A stretch of 64,000 nt of DNA from Agapetus fuscipes. Taxonomy: Eukaryota; Arthropoda; Insecta; Trichoptera; Glossosomatidae. The notes beneath the pieces are model-generated. The model saw only the letters and a program-made list of their open reading frames with translations, had not been told where the DNA came from and did not search any database. Location: positions 806,001 to 870,000 of the forward strand of contig OX637339.1 of NCBI GenBank assembly GCA_951799405.1. Reading direction: 5' to 3'. Positions 43,903 to 54,150 of the stretch are shown here, in pieces (the stretch's first letter is position 1; every line of letters starts with the position of its first letter). Made by a program: the position numbers and the translations under genes.

Positions 43903-44519
43903 CGTGGGGGGTCTCTCGTGACGTCATTTCAAAGTTGTTTGAGAAACAGCCACAGAGAGAGTAAAATTCAGAAATAATGTTGCCAAAACCAAAATATGCC
44001 CAAAGATTTCTAGGCATGCGCGACACAATCTGTCAACTCGTGTCTGATCAGTGCTGCCGCTGGGAAAAAAGTCGCGAGATTTAAAAAAAGCAAAATAGCA
44101 AAATCGATAAAACGGCAACACTGCTAATCGTATTTTTGACAGCCCGTCACGCAAGTTTGTATCAAACAAAAAGCAAACTTGTTTATTCATATTTGAAACA
44201 TGATGCAAAATGCAAGCTTGCAGCAATATTGCAATAAACTTATTTTGTCATATTTGACATGACAATGTAAAATCAAGTACAAATCAAACTTGCAGCAAAC
44301 TTACCTGCTATCTGGGAAATAAGTCGTATGTCAACCTAACTCAGTTTATGACTTCATTTCCCGTAATTGAATGATTTACTATTGTTTGTCTTCATAAAAC
44401 TAAGTAATCCTGTGAAGAAAGGTTTTTACTAAACAAGCCCGGAAAAAGTTGTAATGTTTTTTTTGTCTCCTGAAAAGTTGGTATCCTTTGGCATACGACC
44501 TATCGCCAGAACAACGACG

Positions 44520-44668
44520 ATAAGTAAGCTAACACACTTCGCACACAAACCTTTTGCGTGTGATCAGTGTGACTATAAAGCTACACACTCTGGTAATTTG
44601 AAAAGACATAAGCTAACACACTCTGGACATTAACCATTTGGGTGTGATCAGTGAGATTATGAAGCCGT
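44520..44668 (+). pseudogene. Zinc-finger array, final segment
   Basis: The array interrupted at 31990 resumes: KLTHFAHKPFACDQCDYKAT, then HSGNLKRHKLTHSGH, a TAA at 44631 and a TGA at 44652, and a fading GCDQ-DYEA finger. It belongs to the gene starting at 29863. A 4-bp TAAGTAAG repeat sits at the transposon junction. Confidence 0.85.
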
Positions 44669-45069
44669 ATATTTTGTTTTATGAAAACCATACACACAAT
44701 CAATTATATATAGCCTGTGGTCCTACAATATAAACACCCGAATCTCACACGGACATACACCCTGCACTTGCAACAAGTTTGATGTGTCAAAAGTGAAGGC
44801 TTGCTGCAAGTTCACCATGGCAAGTATATACACTTGAGGCAAGTTTTAATCAAACTTTCTAGTTTCCCAGCAACAAGCTTGCAGAAACTTTGTCATAACA
44901 AAGTTCCCGTAAGGTTGTCATGACAAACTTGCAAAATGTTTGCTTCTGCAAATTATATACATTTTTTGATATTATTATAATATTTAAAAAAACAAAATTA
45001 GAATAAAAAGATGAAATATTTTTATTTTATTTCATTTACAGTTTGCTTATAGTAGTAACAAAGTTTTAT

Positions 45070-45235
45070 AATAGTCACATCATCATCATCACTGGCACGA
45101 CCTCCCTCAGCAACCGCTGCCAGCGCTGTCTATCCAACGTCTTCCTCCTCCAGTCCCACATTCCCACTGCACGGCTATCCGCCACCACTCCATCCAGCCA
45201 TCTTGAACGTGGTCTTCTCACTGTCCGCCGTCCGA
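45070..45235 (-). pseudogene. LINE C-terminal fragment in copy 2
   Basis: The minus strand reads RRTVRRPRSRWLDGVVADSR, then RKTLDRQRWQRLL and a (GAT)n end. The insertion position relative to the left end equals that in copy 1, but it stops about 200 bp sooner on the 5' side. Confidence 0.65.
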
Positions 45236-45887
45236 TTGTGATGAATATAAATTGGGCTGCTGAACCATATTTTCAATTATTGCGTCATCTACAAATAATT
45301 GAAAATATTCCAGTGACATTAAAATTTTAATGGATTGTAAAAAACTGGCAGTACACGTTGTGTCGGGGATATCCAAGTCACGGTGTCGCCAGCGTACTTC
45401 TGTCCACAACGAATGGGCCTGATGTTGTCCATCACCTTCCACCGCATTTGCTTCTTACTCCTGGTCAACATCACTAGGTGCCTGAAAAGAAATAAATAGT
45501 TACGTTTATAATATCATCCACAAATAAAATAGAAATTGGAACCATAGAAAACCTATTTTAGAGGACTTCAGTCAATGTCAATGCAGTACAATCTGTGATT
45601 AATTATAAAGATACGAGTTTAAAGGTACCGATTTATAGCTAATTTGTTGAGATATATTTTGAATAAAATGAGGATTTTTTAATAGATAAATAAAAAAATA
45701 AAATACTAACGTTTATTTCATTGGGCATCCCAATTATCTGGCTCAACTCGTCTGCAGCCATCTCCTGGTCACCGTTTTCGATCCTTGGCTCCCACCAGGT
45801 TGTAATTTCGTCATCTTCATCTTCAAGTTCTACATCTGATGCATTTCCATTCAAACACATATTAATCTCTCGAATAGAGTAAGACAT
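45232..45887 (-). pseudogene. piggyBac-like transposase, two N-terminal exons
   Basis: Minus strand. Exon 1 (45887-45711) encodes MSYSIREINMCLNG and an acidic stretch (VELEDEDDEITTWW, ELSQIIGMPNEIN). It ends at a GTTAGT donor. A CTTTTCAG acceptor opens exon 2 at 45481 in phase. Exon 2 carries a TAA after eight codons, then continues in the same frame with VRWRHRDLDIP and MSLEYFQLFVDDAIIENMVQQ, close to the start of the piggyBac DDE domain. It is cut at about 45232 by the LINE fragment. Confidence 0.7.
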
Positions 45888-46322
45888 CTGAAAAAATAAA
45901 ATAGTAAGGCTGTTAAAAATGACCTCAAAATCCTGTGTATGTTCAAACCATTGTTATTTTGTATACAAAAAAAGTACTAAAAAACATAGAACTTGCTACA
46001 AATTATATACTGTTAAATAGTTTATGAACTAAGGAACACGCTAAAAATGTTTTTTTTTCAATTTAATGTATAATTACCTTGAAAATTGACGATTTCGAGG
46101 GGAAGAATTGTCAGAGTTGAAACGCAAGCCGGCTTGACAGTTGACAGACGCGACAGACGTTATGTAAAATGCACTTTGCAGGCAGGAAACATAAAGAAAA
46201 AATAAAATGCTGTGAGCACAACGTTGCAGCAATATTGCAACAAACTTATTTTGTCATATTTGACATGACAATATAAATTTATATACAAATCAAACTTGCA
46301 GCAAACTGACCTGCTATCTGGG

Positions 46323-47015
46323 ATAGTTGCAACAATTTTTGTTGTTGTTCGAATGTCGATTGCCGCCCCCTAAAATGTGCCAATCGACTAAAAAACAATA
46401 TTCACGGAGTTTTAGGTTTATAAAATAACAGGAAAGTGAGGCTCATCGTCGTTATATTTGAGAAAATAGCCCATTTTAAATAAAAAAATCATTGATTTTT
46501 CAAAGAAACTAAAAACTATTTATTTTATAAACCTGCACTATGTTTTATAAAATGGGAAATGTGATTATCTTGACGTTTTATTCTTGCAATTATTTGATAG
46601 AACTTTTAGTTTTGAAGATATTGGTCATTTTATGTAGACTTGACACATTTGACACTTGGCCATTTAGGACCAATATTGTTCATTACAATTATTAATTAAG
46701 AATCCTTAATTATATTACCCTTCGTCGTCGTCTTTCGTCGTCGAGTTTCGATTTTCAAAATCAATGACATCACAGAAGATGAAACACATTCATGAACTAT
46801 GGCAAATTAATTTTTGTATATATGCTGCAATGCTGCGAGCTTTCGTGTATGTGTTTAAAAATGTATGAAAACTTCTTTCAATATTTCTGTTTGTTCATAT
46901 TGAAAATGTATGGAACTATATTGACATCTAGCGGCAAAACGTGAAAGTTTTTTTTATATTTTCTTTTATTTCATGCAAATTAAAAAGAAAACAAAATAAA
47001 AATGGATTTAAATCT
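46323..47015. other. Unassigned AT-rich DNA
   Basis: No gene. There is a CGTCGTCGT-rich stretch at about 46725-46745 and an imperfect TTTATAAAAT palindrome near 46545. Confidence 0.4.
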
Positions 47016-47342
47016 GTAATCTAAGTTGCAAAGATATATAACATTTGAGATTCATATTACATGCATTCTTACAAGCAGACATGTATAAGTTCTAATCTAA
47101 TCTTATCTAAGCTGCAAAGATATATATCATTTAAGATTTATATTAAATGCATTCCCACAAGCAGATATGTTTAAGTTCCCGCTTACATATGCTGCATGTG
47201 TACTTACAACATAACAGCCCATTCCAAATGAACATAAGCCCTGCAACTCTTGCCAACCTTCCCTGAAACAAAGGTGAAATTTGCAAAGTAAGCCATTTTT
47301 TAAAGTATGGGTGGTCAGCCTCATACCAACCTATAAGTAAAG
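47016..47342 (-). repeat. Repeat family A, one copy inserted in another
   Basis: A partial copy (47016-47090) is broken by a second copy that starts with its own TAATCTAATCTTATC tail at 47091 and runs to TAAGTAAAG. It precedes the tandem array. Confidence 0.78.
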
Positions 47343-48376
47343 AAAATTATTTTGTGTATTTCTTTACATAATCTAAGTTGCAAAGACACATACCATTTAA
47401 GATTCATATTAAATGCATTCCCACACGCAGACAGGTACAAGTTCACGCTTACAAATGCCCAATGTGGACTTGCAAAATAAAAATAAACTAATCTCAAATG
47501 AACATAATCCCTGCAACTCTTGCCGACTTTTCCTCAAACAGAGATAAAATTTGCATGGTGAACCATTGCTTACAGTATGGGTGGTCAGCCACATACTAAC
47601 CTTTTAGTCAAGGAAATTATTTTGTTTAGTTCTATAATCTAAGTTGCAAAGATACATACCATTTGAAATTCATATTAAATGCATTCCCACAAGCAGACAG
47701 GTATAAGTTCGCGCTTACAAATGCCCCATGTGGACTTACAAAATAAAAAACTAATCTCAAATGAACATAAGCCCTGCAACTCTTACCGACTTTTCCTCAA
47801 ACAGAGATAAAATTTTCATGGTAAACCATTCTTACAGTATGGGTGGTCAGCCACATACTAACCTATAAGTCAAGGAAATTATTTTGTTAAGTTCTATAAT
47901 CTAAGTTGCAAAGATACATACCATTTGAGATTCATATTAAATGCATTCCCACACGCAGACAGGTTTAAGTTCGCGCTTACAAATGCCCCATGTGGACTTA
48001 CAACAAAAAAACCTAATTTCAAATGAACATAACCCCTGCAACTCTTGCCGACTTTTCCTCAAACAGAGATAAAATTTTCATGGTGAACCATTGCTTACAG
48101 TATGGGTGGTCAGCCACATACTAACCTATTAGTCAAGAAAATTATTTTGTTAAGTTCTATAATCTAAGTTGCATAGATACATACCAATCGAGATTCATAT
48201 TAAATGCATTCCCACAAGCAGACATTTATAAGTTCGCGCTTACACATAATGCATGTTGACTTACAACATAAAAAACTAATCTCAAATGAACATAAGCCCT
48301 GCAACTCTTGCCAATCTTCCCTGAAACACAGCTGAAATCTGCAAAGTGAACCATTTTTAAAACTATGGGTGGTCGA
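47343..48376 (-). repeat. Tandem array of repeat A units
   Basis: Four head-to-tail units start near 47361, 47631, 47893 and 48156, with periods of about 270, 262 and 263 bp. Three of the junctions share GAAAATTATTTTGT.. or GGAAATTATTTTGTT.. plus AGTTCTATAATC, which is not part of the dispersed repeat. The units therefore arose by tandem duplication and not by separate insertions. Confidence 0.88.
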
Positions 48377-48512
48377 TTTTCTTTTACAAAGGCTGCATGT
48401 TTTTATTTTACATGTTTTCCGAATTTTAACGCGAGGAAACTATGCGCAATATACACATTCACCAAATGTTAAGGGGTTGGGTTGCGTAGCAGCCAGGGGC
48501 AACGCCCCTAGT
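48377..48512. repeat. Segment with Helitron-like 3' end
   Basis: It ends in a perfect hairpin AGGGGCAACGCCCCT followed by AGT, so CTAGT lies at the end, as Helitron ends (hairpin then CTRRT) would show. The 5' edge adjoins a truncated repeat A. No helicase is seen. Confidence 0.3.
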
Positions 48513-48529
48513 CTTAATAATTATAATTA

Positions 48530-49020
48530 AGAATCAAACAACATAGACCTGAAACTGAGACTACTCCTCATCAAAACATATGTATGGAGTATCTTGATGT
48601 ACGGCTGCGAGACATGGTGCCTATCCAAAAGGGATAAACGAAGACTAGAGGCTTTCGATATGTGGTCGTATAGAAGGCTTCTAGGAATTTCCTGGAGAGA
48701 CCACACCACAAATGAAGAGGTTCTCCAGAGAATCAAAGGAGGAAGGCACCTGCTCAGGACTTTGTCTGAAAGGCGTGCAAGATGGATCGGCAATGTAATG
48801 CGACAAGAAGGTCTCTTGCATGCCATAATGGAGGGGATGACCGAGGGGACCAACTCTAGGGGACGCCCACGCCAATAGTACCTGGAGGACCTGCTGGTGG
48901 ACGTGCGCTGCTCAACATATGCAGACCTAAAAAGAGCCGCACAAGACAGGGAGGAATGGAGAACAAGAATAAAAGATATTGCTGCAAACCAATCCTAGGA
49001 TTGAAACAGAAGAAGAAGAA
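48530..49020 (+). mobile_element. 5'-truncated LINE with (GAA)n tail
   Basis: Reads LILMYGCETW-like text, then WCLSKRDKRRLEAFDMWSYR, LLGISWRDHTTNEEVL and GNVMRQEGLLHAIMEG, a stop at 48878, and DREEWRTRIKDIAAN before the GAAGAAGAAGAA tail. These are RT C-terminal blocks. Confidence 0.8.
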
Positions 49021-49505
49021 TTATTAATGATATTATTGATGATGTTGGAGTCTTTTTGTTTGCAGACGACATAAAGATTTTTAGGATGATAGATACCTTA
49101 GACCAGCGTTTTTCAACCTGTGGGTCGCGACCTCCTGGGGGGTCGCGGAGCCTCTGTAGAGGGTCGCGAGTCGCAGGTCACGCATAATTTCGCGCTCACA
49201 CATGCCGCATGTGGACCTACAATATAAAAACCCAATTCTCAAATGGACATAAGCCCTGCAACTCTTGCCGACCTTCCCTTAAACAGGGGTGACCTTGGCA
49301 AGGTGTTATATTCAATACTGAATTATCTTTTATTAGTCATAAAAATTGCATTTGCAATAAATCTTTACAGATGTTGGGCTTTATTATGAGTACCACAAAA
49401 CCGGTATAGTGCGACTACTCTCAGACTTAACCCTTAGCGTCAAAAAAGGAAACGCCGCAGTCCTGGCTCTCTTGGACATGAGTGCTGCGTTTAATACAGT
49501 AGACC
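49021..49505 (+). other. LINE RT scraps, hAT end and repeat A fragment
   Basis: 49030-49095 reads an RT palm piece (VGVFLFADDIKIFR). 49102-49185 is a hAT-type terminus (CAGCGTTTTTCAACCTGTGG). 49187-49302 is an inverted repeat A fragment. 49400-49505 reads another RT motif A piece (LALLDMSAAFNTVDQ). Each is too short to classify further. Confidence 0.6.
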
Positions 49506-49640
49506 AGGGGTGGCCAACCGGTCGATCGCGACGATTAGTCAAGTCGATCGTGGCAATGCAAAAAAAATATGTCGGGGCTCGAGCAGACTCGAAGGAGAAT
49601 CGGTCGCGCGAATTATTTTATTAGAAATTAGGTGATGATT
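49504..49640. mobile_element. hAT-type terminal fragment
   Basis: It begins CAGGGGTGGCCAACCGGTCG, a common hAT terminal form, immediately after the RT scrap. The other end is not found. Confidence 0.5.
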
Positions 49641-49675
49641 ATATTCTTGTCTTTAGAATTCTTTTATAAATCAAA

Positions 49676-50660
49676 TGTATGTATGTATGTTTTTTTATTA
49701 TACTTTAGTACCTTCTTGCTTGTATTATACTTTTGTTTATTATTCAGTTTTTTTTTTCAAATCTCTTCACACCTGAATAGTACCTACACATTCTAAGTTT
49801 ATAACTTAACTGTATAAAATAACTTAAATTAATTTGCTATTACTTTTGATTAAATTGATTGTAAATCCCTCACCACACACAAGAGCTTTGCCTCTTTTTG
49901 GGGAGGTACAGCTTATAGAACTATTTACTTATTATGTAATAGAAATAAGTTTAAAAAAAAGAATGTACCAAAAATGTGTTCTATTAATATAAAAATATAT
50001 ATATTTAAAGTATAAACTGGGCATTGGCATTGACAATATTGATTATACATTTTTGTATTATTACAACTTTTTGGATTATACAACTGTATAAAAACTGTTT
50101 ATGTACCATGTTAGAGTAGAGAGTTATTTGTTTTTAAATGTTTCACAATTGTATCCGACATCATCAGGATAGTACATGTTTCTTCTTTGAAAAAGAAGCT
50201 TCCTCTGGTAATATCTATCTAATTTTACACAAAATATCTAAGACTGCAATTTTAATAGAAAATCATTAATCTTAAGTACTTAAATTGTATTTATTTTAGA
50301 AAACAATAAAGTTTCCCTGTTTTATAGAAAGCTTTTAATTCCTGACCTTCATATGAAGTGTCTAGATTCTGCCTAAGTTTCCATTGTTACCGCTATGCCG
50401 CGCACTGTCCCTCGTTCTGGTAGCACCACTCGGGCTGTATGGCCTCAGGCTGCAGCCTTGTTATCTCCAGGCGCTCCCTGTGTCTCGCCAGACGGATCTC
50501 CGCCACCCCGGACCCTGTGGCGGGGTCTGACCACAGACGCTCGGCTACTGCGGCTGCTTCAGGCCACACCCCAACATCTGAAAACAACAACTAATCATGT
50601 GAGAAATTGGGAATACAATATGAAGTGTTGGATGATTCATCTGTACAATATACCATGTTA
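49676..50660 (-). repeat. Second copy of the hexosaminidase exon region
   Basis: 49676-50065 matches 10835-11230, 50085-50290 matches 22665-22862, and 50300-50650 matches 23825-24165. Here these parts are contiguous, so this copy shows the arrangement before the insertions that separate them at the first locus. Confidence 0.82.
50393..50577 (-). CDS. Beta-N-acetylhexosaminidase-like terminal exon, copy 2
   Basis: Same length (185 nt), phase, acceptor and stop as 23903-24087. It reads VGVWPEAAAVAERLW, LARHRERL and IQPEWCYQNEGQC. The Arg of the WPRAA block is Glu here, by a two-base change. ETRGLQ is EITRLQ and several other residues differ, yet the frame is open. The change in a conserved block suggests relaxed constraint. 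A pseudogene or a diverged paralog are both possible. Confidence 0.65.
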
Positions 50661-50859
50661 TATGTATTGTGACGTTTTGGTGTCTCACTGTCAGTCATGT
50701 ATATATTTGTTAAATAAATAAATAAATAAATAGTTGGGGGATTAAAAAAATCTTCAGATATTTAAGGCTGGAGGTCCGGAAGAGATTACAATAAAATTAA
50801 ACTCCTACATTACTCAGGAGGGGATAGATGTGTGATTAAAGATTTTAAATTATGATCAA

Positions 50860-51362
50860 ATCTCTGAAATAGCGAATGAATGGGATATCCAGAGTCATAA
50901 TAAAAGGAGGACTTGTATGAAAAAGGTTATGACTCTGGATGAAATGAAAGAAGTATGCAAGGACAGGAAGAAGTGGCGGCTAATCTGCAATGTTGATTTC
51001 TAATGTTGGTGTATTCATTTGCTACATTTTTTGCATAGGATTTTTTTTTTTTTTTTGTATAGATTTCTTTGTAAGATTTTGTTCTTTTTTATATTTAAAT
51101 GTAATTTATTATTCATATTCCTTGACTTATAGGTTGGTATGAGGCTGACCACCCATACTGTAAAAAATGGTTCACTTTGCCAATGTCACCCCTGTTTCAG
51201 GGAAGGTCGGCAAAAGTTGTGGGGCTTATGTTCATTTGAGGTTTGGATTTTATTTGTAAGTACACATTCAGCATTTGTAAGCGCGAACTACACTTGTTGG
51301 TTTGTGGGCATACATCTGAGAGCTTTAAATGAATATATCCTTGCAACTTAGATTATAGATTA
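50860..51362 (+). mobile_element. LINE C-terminus plus repeat A, second plus-strand copy
   Basis: Codons EIANEWDIQSHNKRR, then MKKVMTLDEMKEVCKDRKKW and a stop near 51003. A T-rich linker and a full repeat A (about 51117-51362) with AGATTATAG tail follow. It is longer at the 5' side than the copy at 25074-25478. Confidence 0.85.
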
Positions 51363-51901
51363 CGGTTGTTGGTCATTTTTTGTAATGAAAAAAACGGATG
51401 TTACCGACTGTGGAAAGAGAAGAACGATTTTCTCTACGTTTCGTCACAGTCATATCCGACGTCTTCAGAAAGCATGTGTTCTACAAAAATGAACCACGAA
51501 CTGTTGAATTATTGTTGTTTGCTCGAGGTCAAAGGCTGTAGGTATATTTATTGACCTTTGGTTATGCATTCATAGATGTCTACATCGTCACTCAAGGAGG
51601 GAGAACCCTACTATGAGGTCCGAATATTATTATTTTTTCCCTGCGAGAAAAGGACTCACTTGTACAGGACTGCCTTACTTAGCATACAATAACAAAATCG
51701 ATGTTTTGGCCGAGGGAGTCAAGTGGCTGATCTTTCTAGCGTGTTTGGAAAATAATAATGTAGGTTCGATCCCCGCTTGGGTCATTTGACCATAACTTTG
51801 ATCCTGGATCAACAGATGTCATTGGGTAATTATTAATTAATAATTAATCAAAATATACAATAATGCATTATTAGTTAATGATGTCAATACCTGTTTCTGG
51901 C
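51363..51901. other. Unassigned, with one tRNA-like stretch
   Basis: About 51700-51790 resembles a tRNA-derived SINE head (GAGGGAGTCAAGTGGCTGAT and GGTTCGATCCCCGC) but does not fold into a clear cloverleaf by eye. A hammerhead-like motif is on the minus strand near 51425-51470. 51826-51890 is a TTAATTAATAATTAAT-rich stretch. Confidence 0.4.
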
Positions 51902-52134
51902 TGTAATGTATAATTATGATATGATTATTTAGAGTAGGTAATATCATATATAAGGTAATGTATTATTGTAATATAATATTATTAGAGATTATTATTGCTT
52001 CACTGGTCAGTCTGGTTTTGTCTCTCGCCTTGTAAACACTGAAATGGAATAATACATCACATTGAAACCAAGACTCATCTGTTCGTCTGATTGATATCCC
52101 CCATCCACAATAAACATCCCCAAAATACATCACA
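51902..52134 (+). repeat. 5' LTR of Mag-like element
   Basis: 233 bp with a TG...CA outline, followed after one base by the primer-binding site. AATAAA lies in it at about 52109. Confidence 0.92.
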
Positions 52135-52608
52135 GTGGCGCAGTCAGGATAAAGAAGAACCATATAAAACGGGATAAAAAAATTTTTTTTGGAAGAAATA
52201 AAATAATATTGTTGCAAGAGCAACATGTGGGAATCTTCGAGAAGGAAGAAGGATCTGAAGACTGAGGATCACGAAGCCAGCTGAGGCGAGGTTGCTGCAG
52301 GGAGAACTGGAAGAAGTCTGAAGAGAAGGAGCGGTTTTCTTCAAGAGGAAGAGAACTCACGGAGCCAAGAGGAATCGCTGCAGGGAGTTACTGCAGCGGT
52401 TTTCTTTTCAAGAGGAGAGGATCCAACTGGGGCGGAGTGCTGCAGGGAGTACTGCAGGAGCTGGGAGCCTTGAGGGTCATTTTCCTGGAGGTGACTGCTG
52501 CAGGGAGTGGAAGCCACTTTCTGAGGGTCACGTAGGCGTTTCCTGGACTGTCGGACGCAGAAGCAGATAAGATTTTTGTTTTCTTTCTTTCTGCCGTTTC
52601 AGACTATG

Positions 52609-54150
52609 GAGGGAACACTGAGGAGTCTAAGTCCTTTTTGCCATAGGACTGGAGATTGGGATGTCTTCAGACTTCGGCTCGACCAAGTCCTCATTTTGTA
52701 TGATGAGAAGTTTTTAACTGAAGAACGCAGAAGGGCTGTTCTATTATCGTCTCTCACCAGGGAGACTTTTCAGACGGTGTCTGATCTATGTTTTCCGAAA
52801 AAGATTTCGGAGGCAAAATTCGAGGAGTTGATTGATATTATTGGGGGTCATTGTGGGGTAAAAAAAAATATATTTGAGTATAGGGAGTCATTTTATTCAT
52901 GTAAACAGCTCGAAACCGAGTCAATTAAGGATTATATAGCTAGATTGAAAAAAATTGCGGTAGACTGTAAATTTGAGAATAGATTGGAGGCAAATTTGAA
53001 GGATATATTTTTAATAGGTATCAGACAGAACAAAATAAAGCAGAGAATATTTTTAAAAGCAATGGAATTGAAATTATCTGAATGTGTAGAATTAGCGAGA
53101 ACAATGGAACATTTGTGTGGTCAAAACAATTCAGAAAGTATAAATTTAATGAGTTCGTGTAATTCGAGGGATTCCACAGAAACTCGGAAGTCAAGGGATA
53201 GACAGCGAAATTCTGAAATCAAGCGAAATAATTCAAATGATAGTAAGAAATCTATTTTTAGACATGCAAGTATTTCAAGTGATAGGAATAATAATTATAA
53301 ATGCTTTAACTGTGGTAAATTCGGTCATAAACAAAATGCATGCAAGTTTTTAAATAAAAATAATAATAATATTAAATGCTTTAAATGTAACAAATCTGGT
53401 CATTATGCAAATAAATGCAAGTTTCGAAGAATAAATACAATAATGGCCATTAATGAGATGGATGGTCCCATTTTTTTAAACGTAAAGGTAAATGATACAG
53501 ATCTAAAAATGATTTTAGATACGGGTTCTGGGGTGACTATTATTCCTTGGCACATATTTAATGAACATTTTTCAAATATTAAGTTAGAACATTGTGATTT
53601 GAAATTATCAAGCTATGATGGTACTCAACTACAAGTAAAAGGTCGTAAGTACATGAGAGTAGAATATCAAGGAAGTAAAGAGTACATAGAAATAATTGTT
53701 GTATATAAAGGGTCGTCTTCTTTATTAGGTCGGAATTTTTTGAATACTTTTAAAATAAATTCATTCAATGTTAGCGATAATATTTATTCAGTAGGAAATA
53801 ATAATACGAATTATAATGCAGATTTTTTTTCTAGTATGAGGAAAAAATATCCAGCTGTTTTTGAGAGTAAAGCAGGTACTTTTAAAAATTTTGAAGCGGA
53901 GATAGAAGTTATAAAAGACTTTAAGGCAAAATTTGTTAACCCGAGGCCAATTCCTTTTAATTTGAGAATAAGGGTAGAAAAAGAAATAGATCGCATGTTA
54001 CAAGAAGGTATTATTGAGAAAGTAGAGACTAGTGAAATGGCAAGTCCAATAGTGATTGTGAAAAAAAAAAATGATGAAATCAGAATATGTGCCGATTTTA
54101 AAAATACTTTGAATCCAATGTTAAAAAAAAATAAAGTACCCGTTACCTAG
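52609..54150 (+). pseudogene. Gag-protease-RT start of Mag-like element
   Basis: The likely start is the ATG of MEGTLRSLSP. A capsid-like region (WDVFRLRLDQVL, YRESFYSCKQLE, IKDYIARLKKIAVDC) is followed by Ser/Arg/Asn-rich sequence. Two CCHC knuckles follow, CFNCGKFGHKQNAC at about 53302 and CFKCNKSGHYANKC at about 53377. The protease ILDTGSG lies at about 53515. RT begins at RPIPFNLR and IIEKVETSEMASPIVIVKKK. The frame ends at a TAG at 54148-54150 after an A9 run (54123-54131), where a 1-nt change shifts the frame. Confidence 0.9.

Larger units (their letters stand above)
41161..44316. mobile_element. piggyBac-like element, copy 1
   Basis: It starts CCCAGATAGCA and ends TGCTATCTGGG. It shares its left 480 bp with 44764-45240 and its right end with 46230-46322. 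The left part holds a 20-bp two-step hairpin at 41297-41340 (CAAGCTTGC, GAACTTTGT, loop CATA, then the complements). No TTAA TSD can be confirmed (TCAA on the left, AAAT on the right). The internal region has been replaced by LINE fragments, SINE pieces and a MITE. Confidence 0.65.
31991..44519 (+). mobile_element. 12.5-kb composite DNA transposon in the zinc-finger array
   Basis: The left end CGTCGTTGTTCTGGCAATAG (31991) is matched, inverted, by the right end ending at 44519 with one difference in that stretch. The match extends further through GTCGTATGYCAAA, giving about 33 bp of TIR. CGTATGTCA-type motifs recur near both ends (about 32012, 32145, 32183, 41127, 44323). Zinc-finger sequence lies directly outside both ends. 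The TSD is unclear: ...TTACATCA on the left, ATAAGTAAG on the right. Excluding nested elements the transposon is about 2.4 kb. It carries its own transposase at about 39819-40967. Confidence 0.85.
44764..46322 (-). mobile_element. piggyBac-like element, copy 2
   Basis: It begins within the left end (ACTTGCAACAAGTTTGATG), lacking the terminal CCCAGATAGC, and ends TGCTATCTGGG. Compared with copy 1 it keeps the transposase exons. The hairpin at about 44875-44920 has diverged from that of copy 1. Confidence 0.7.

Noticed and set aside
41161..44316. TTAA duplication expected of piggyBac
   Set aside because: Flanks read TCAA and AAAT. I could not confirm a TTAA site and so left the classification tentative.
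45717..45887. Independent acidic host gene
   Set aside because: It lies inside a TIR-bounded element and joins in phase to a piggyBac-like domain start.
47343..48376. CRISPR-like array
   Set aside because: The repeats are about 262 bp and adjacent, with no short repeats separated by unique spacers. It is a tandem satellite-like array in eukaryotic DNA.
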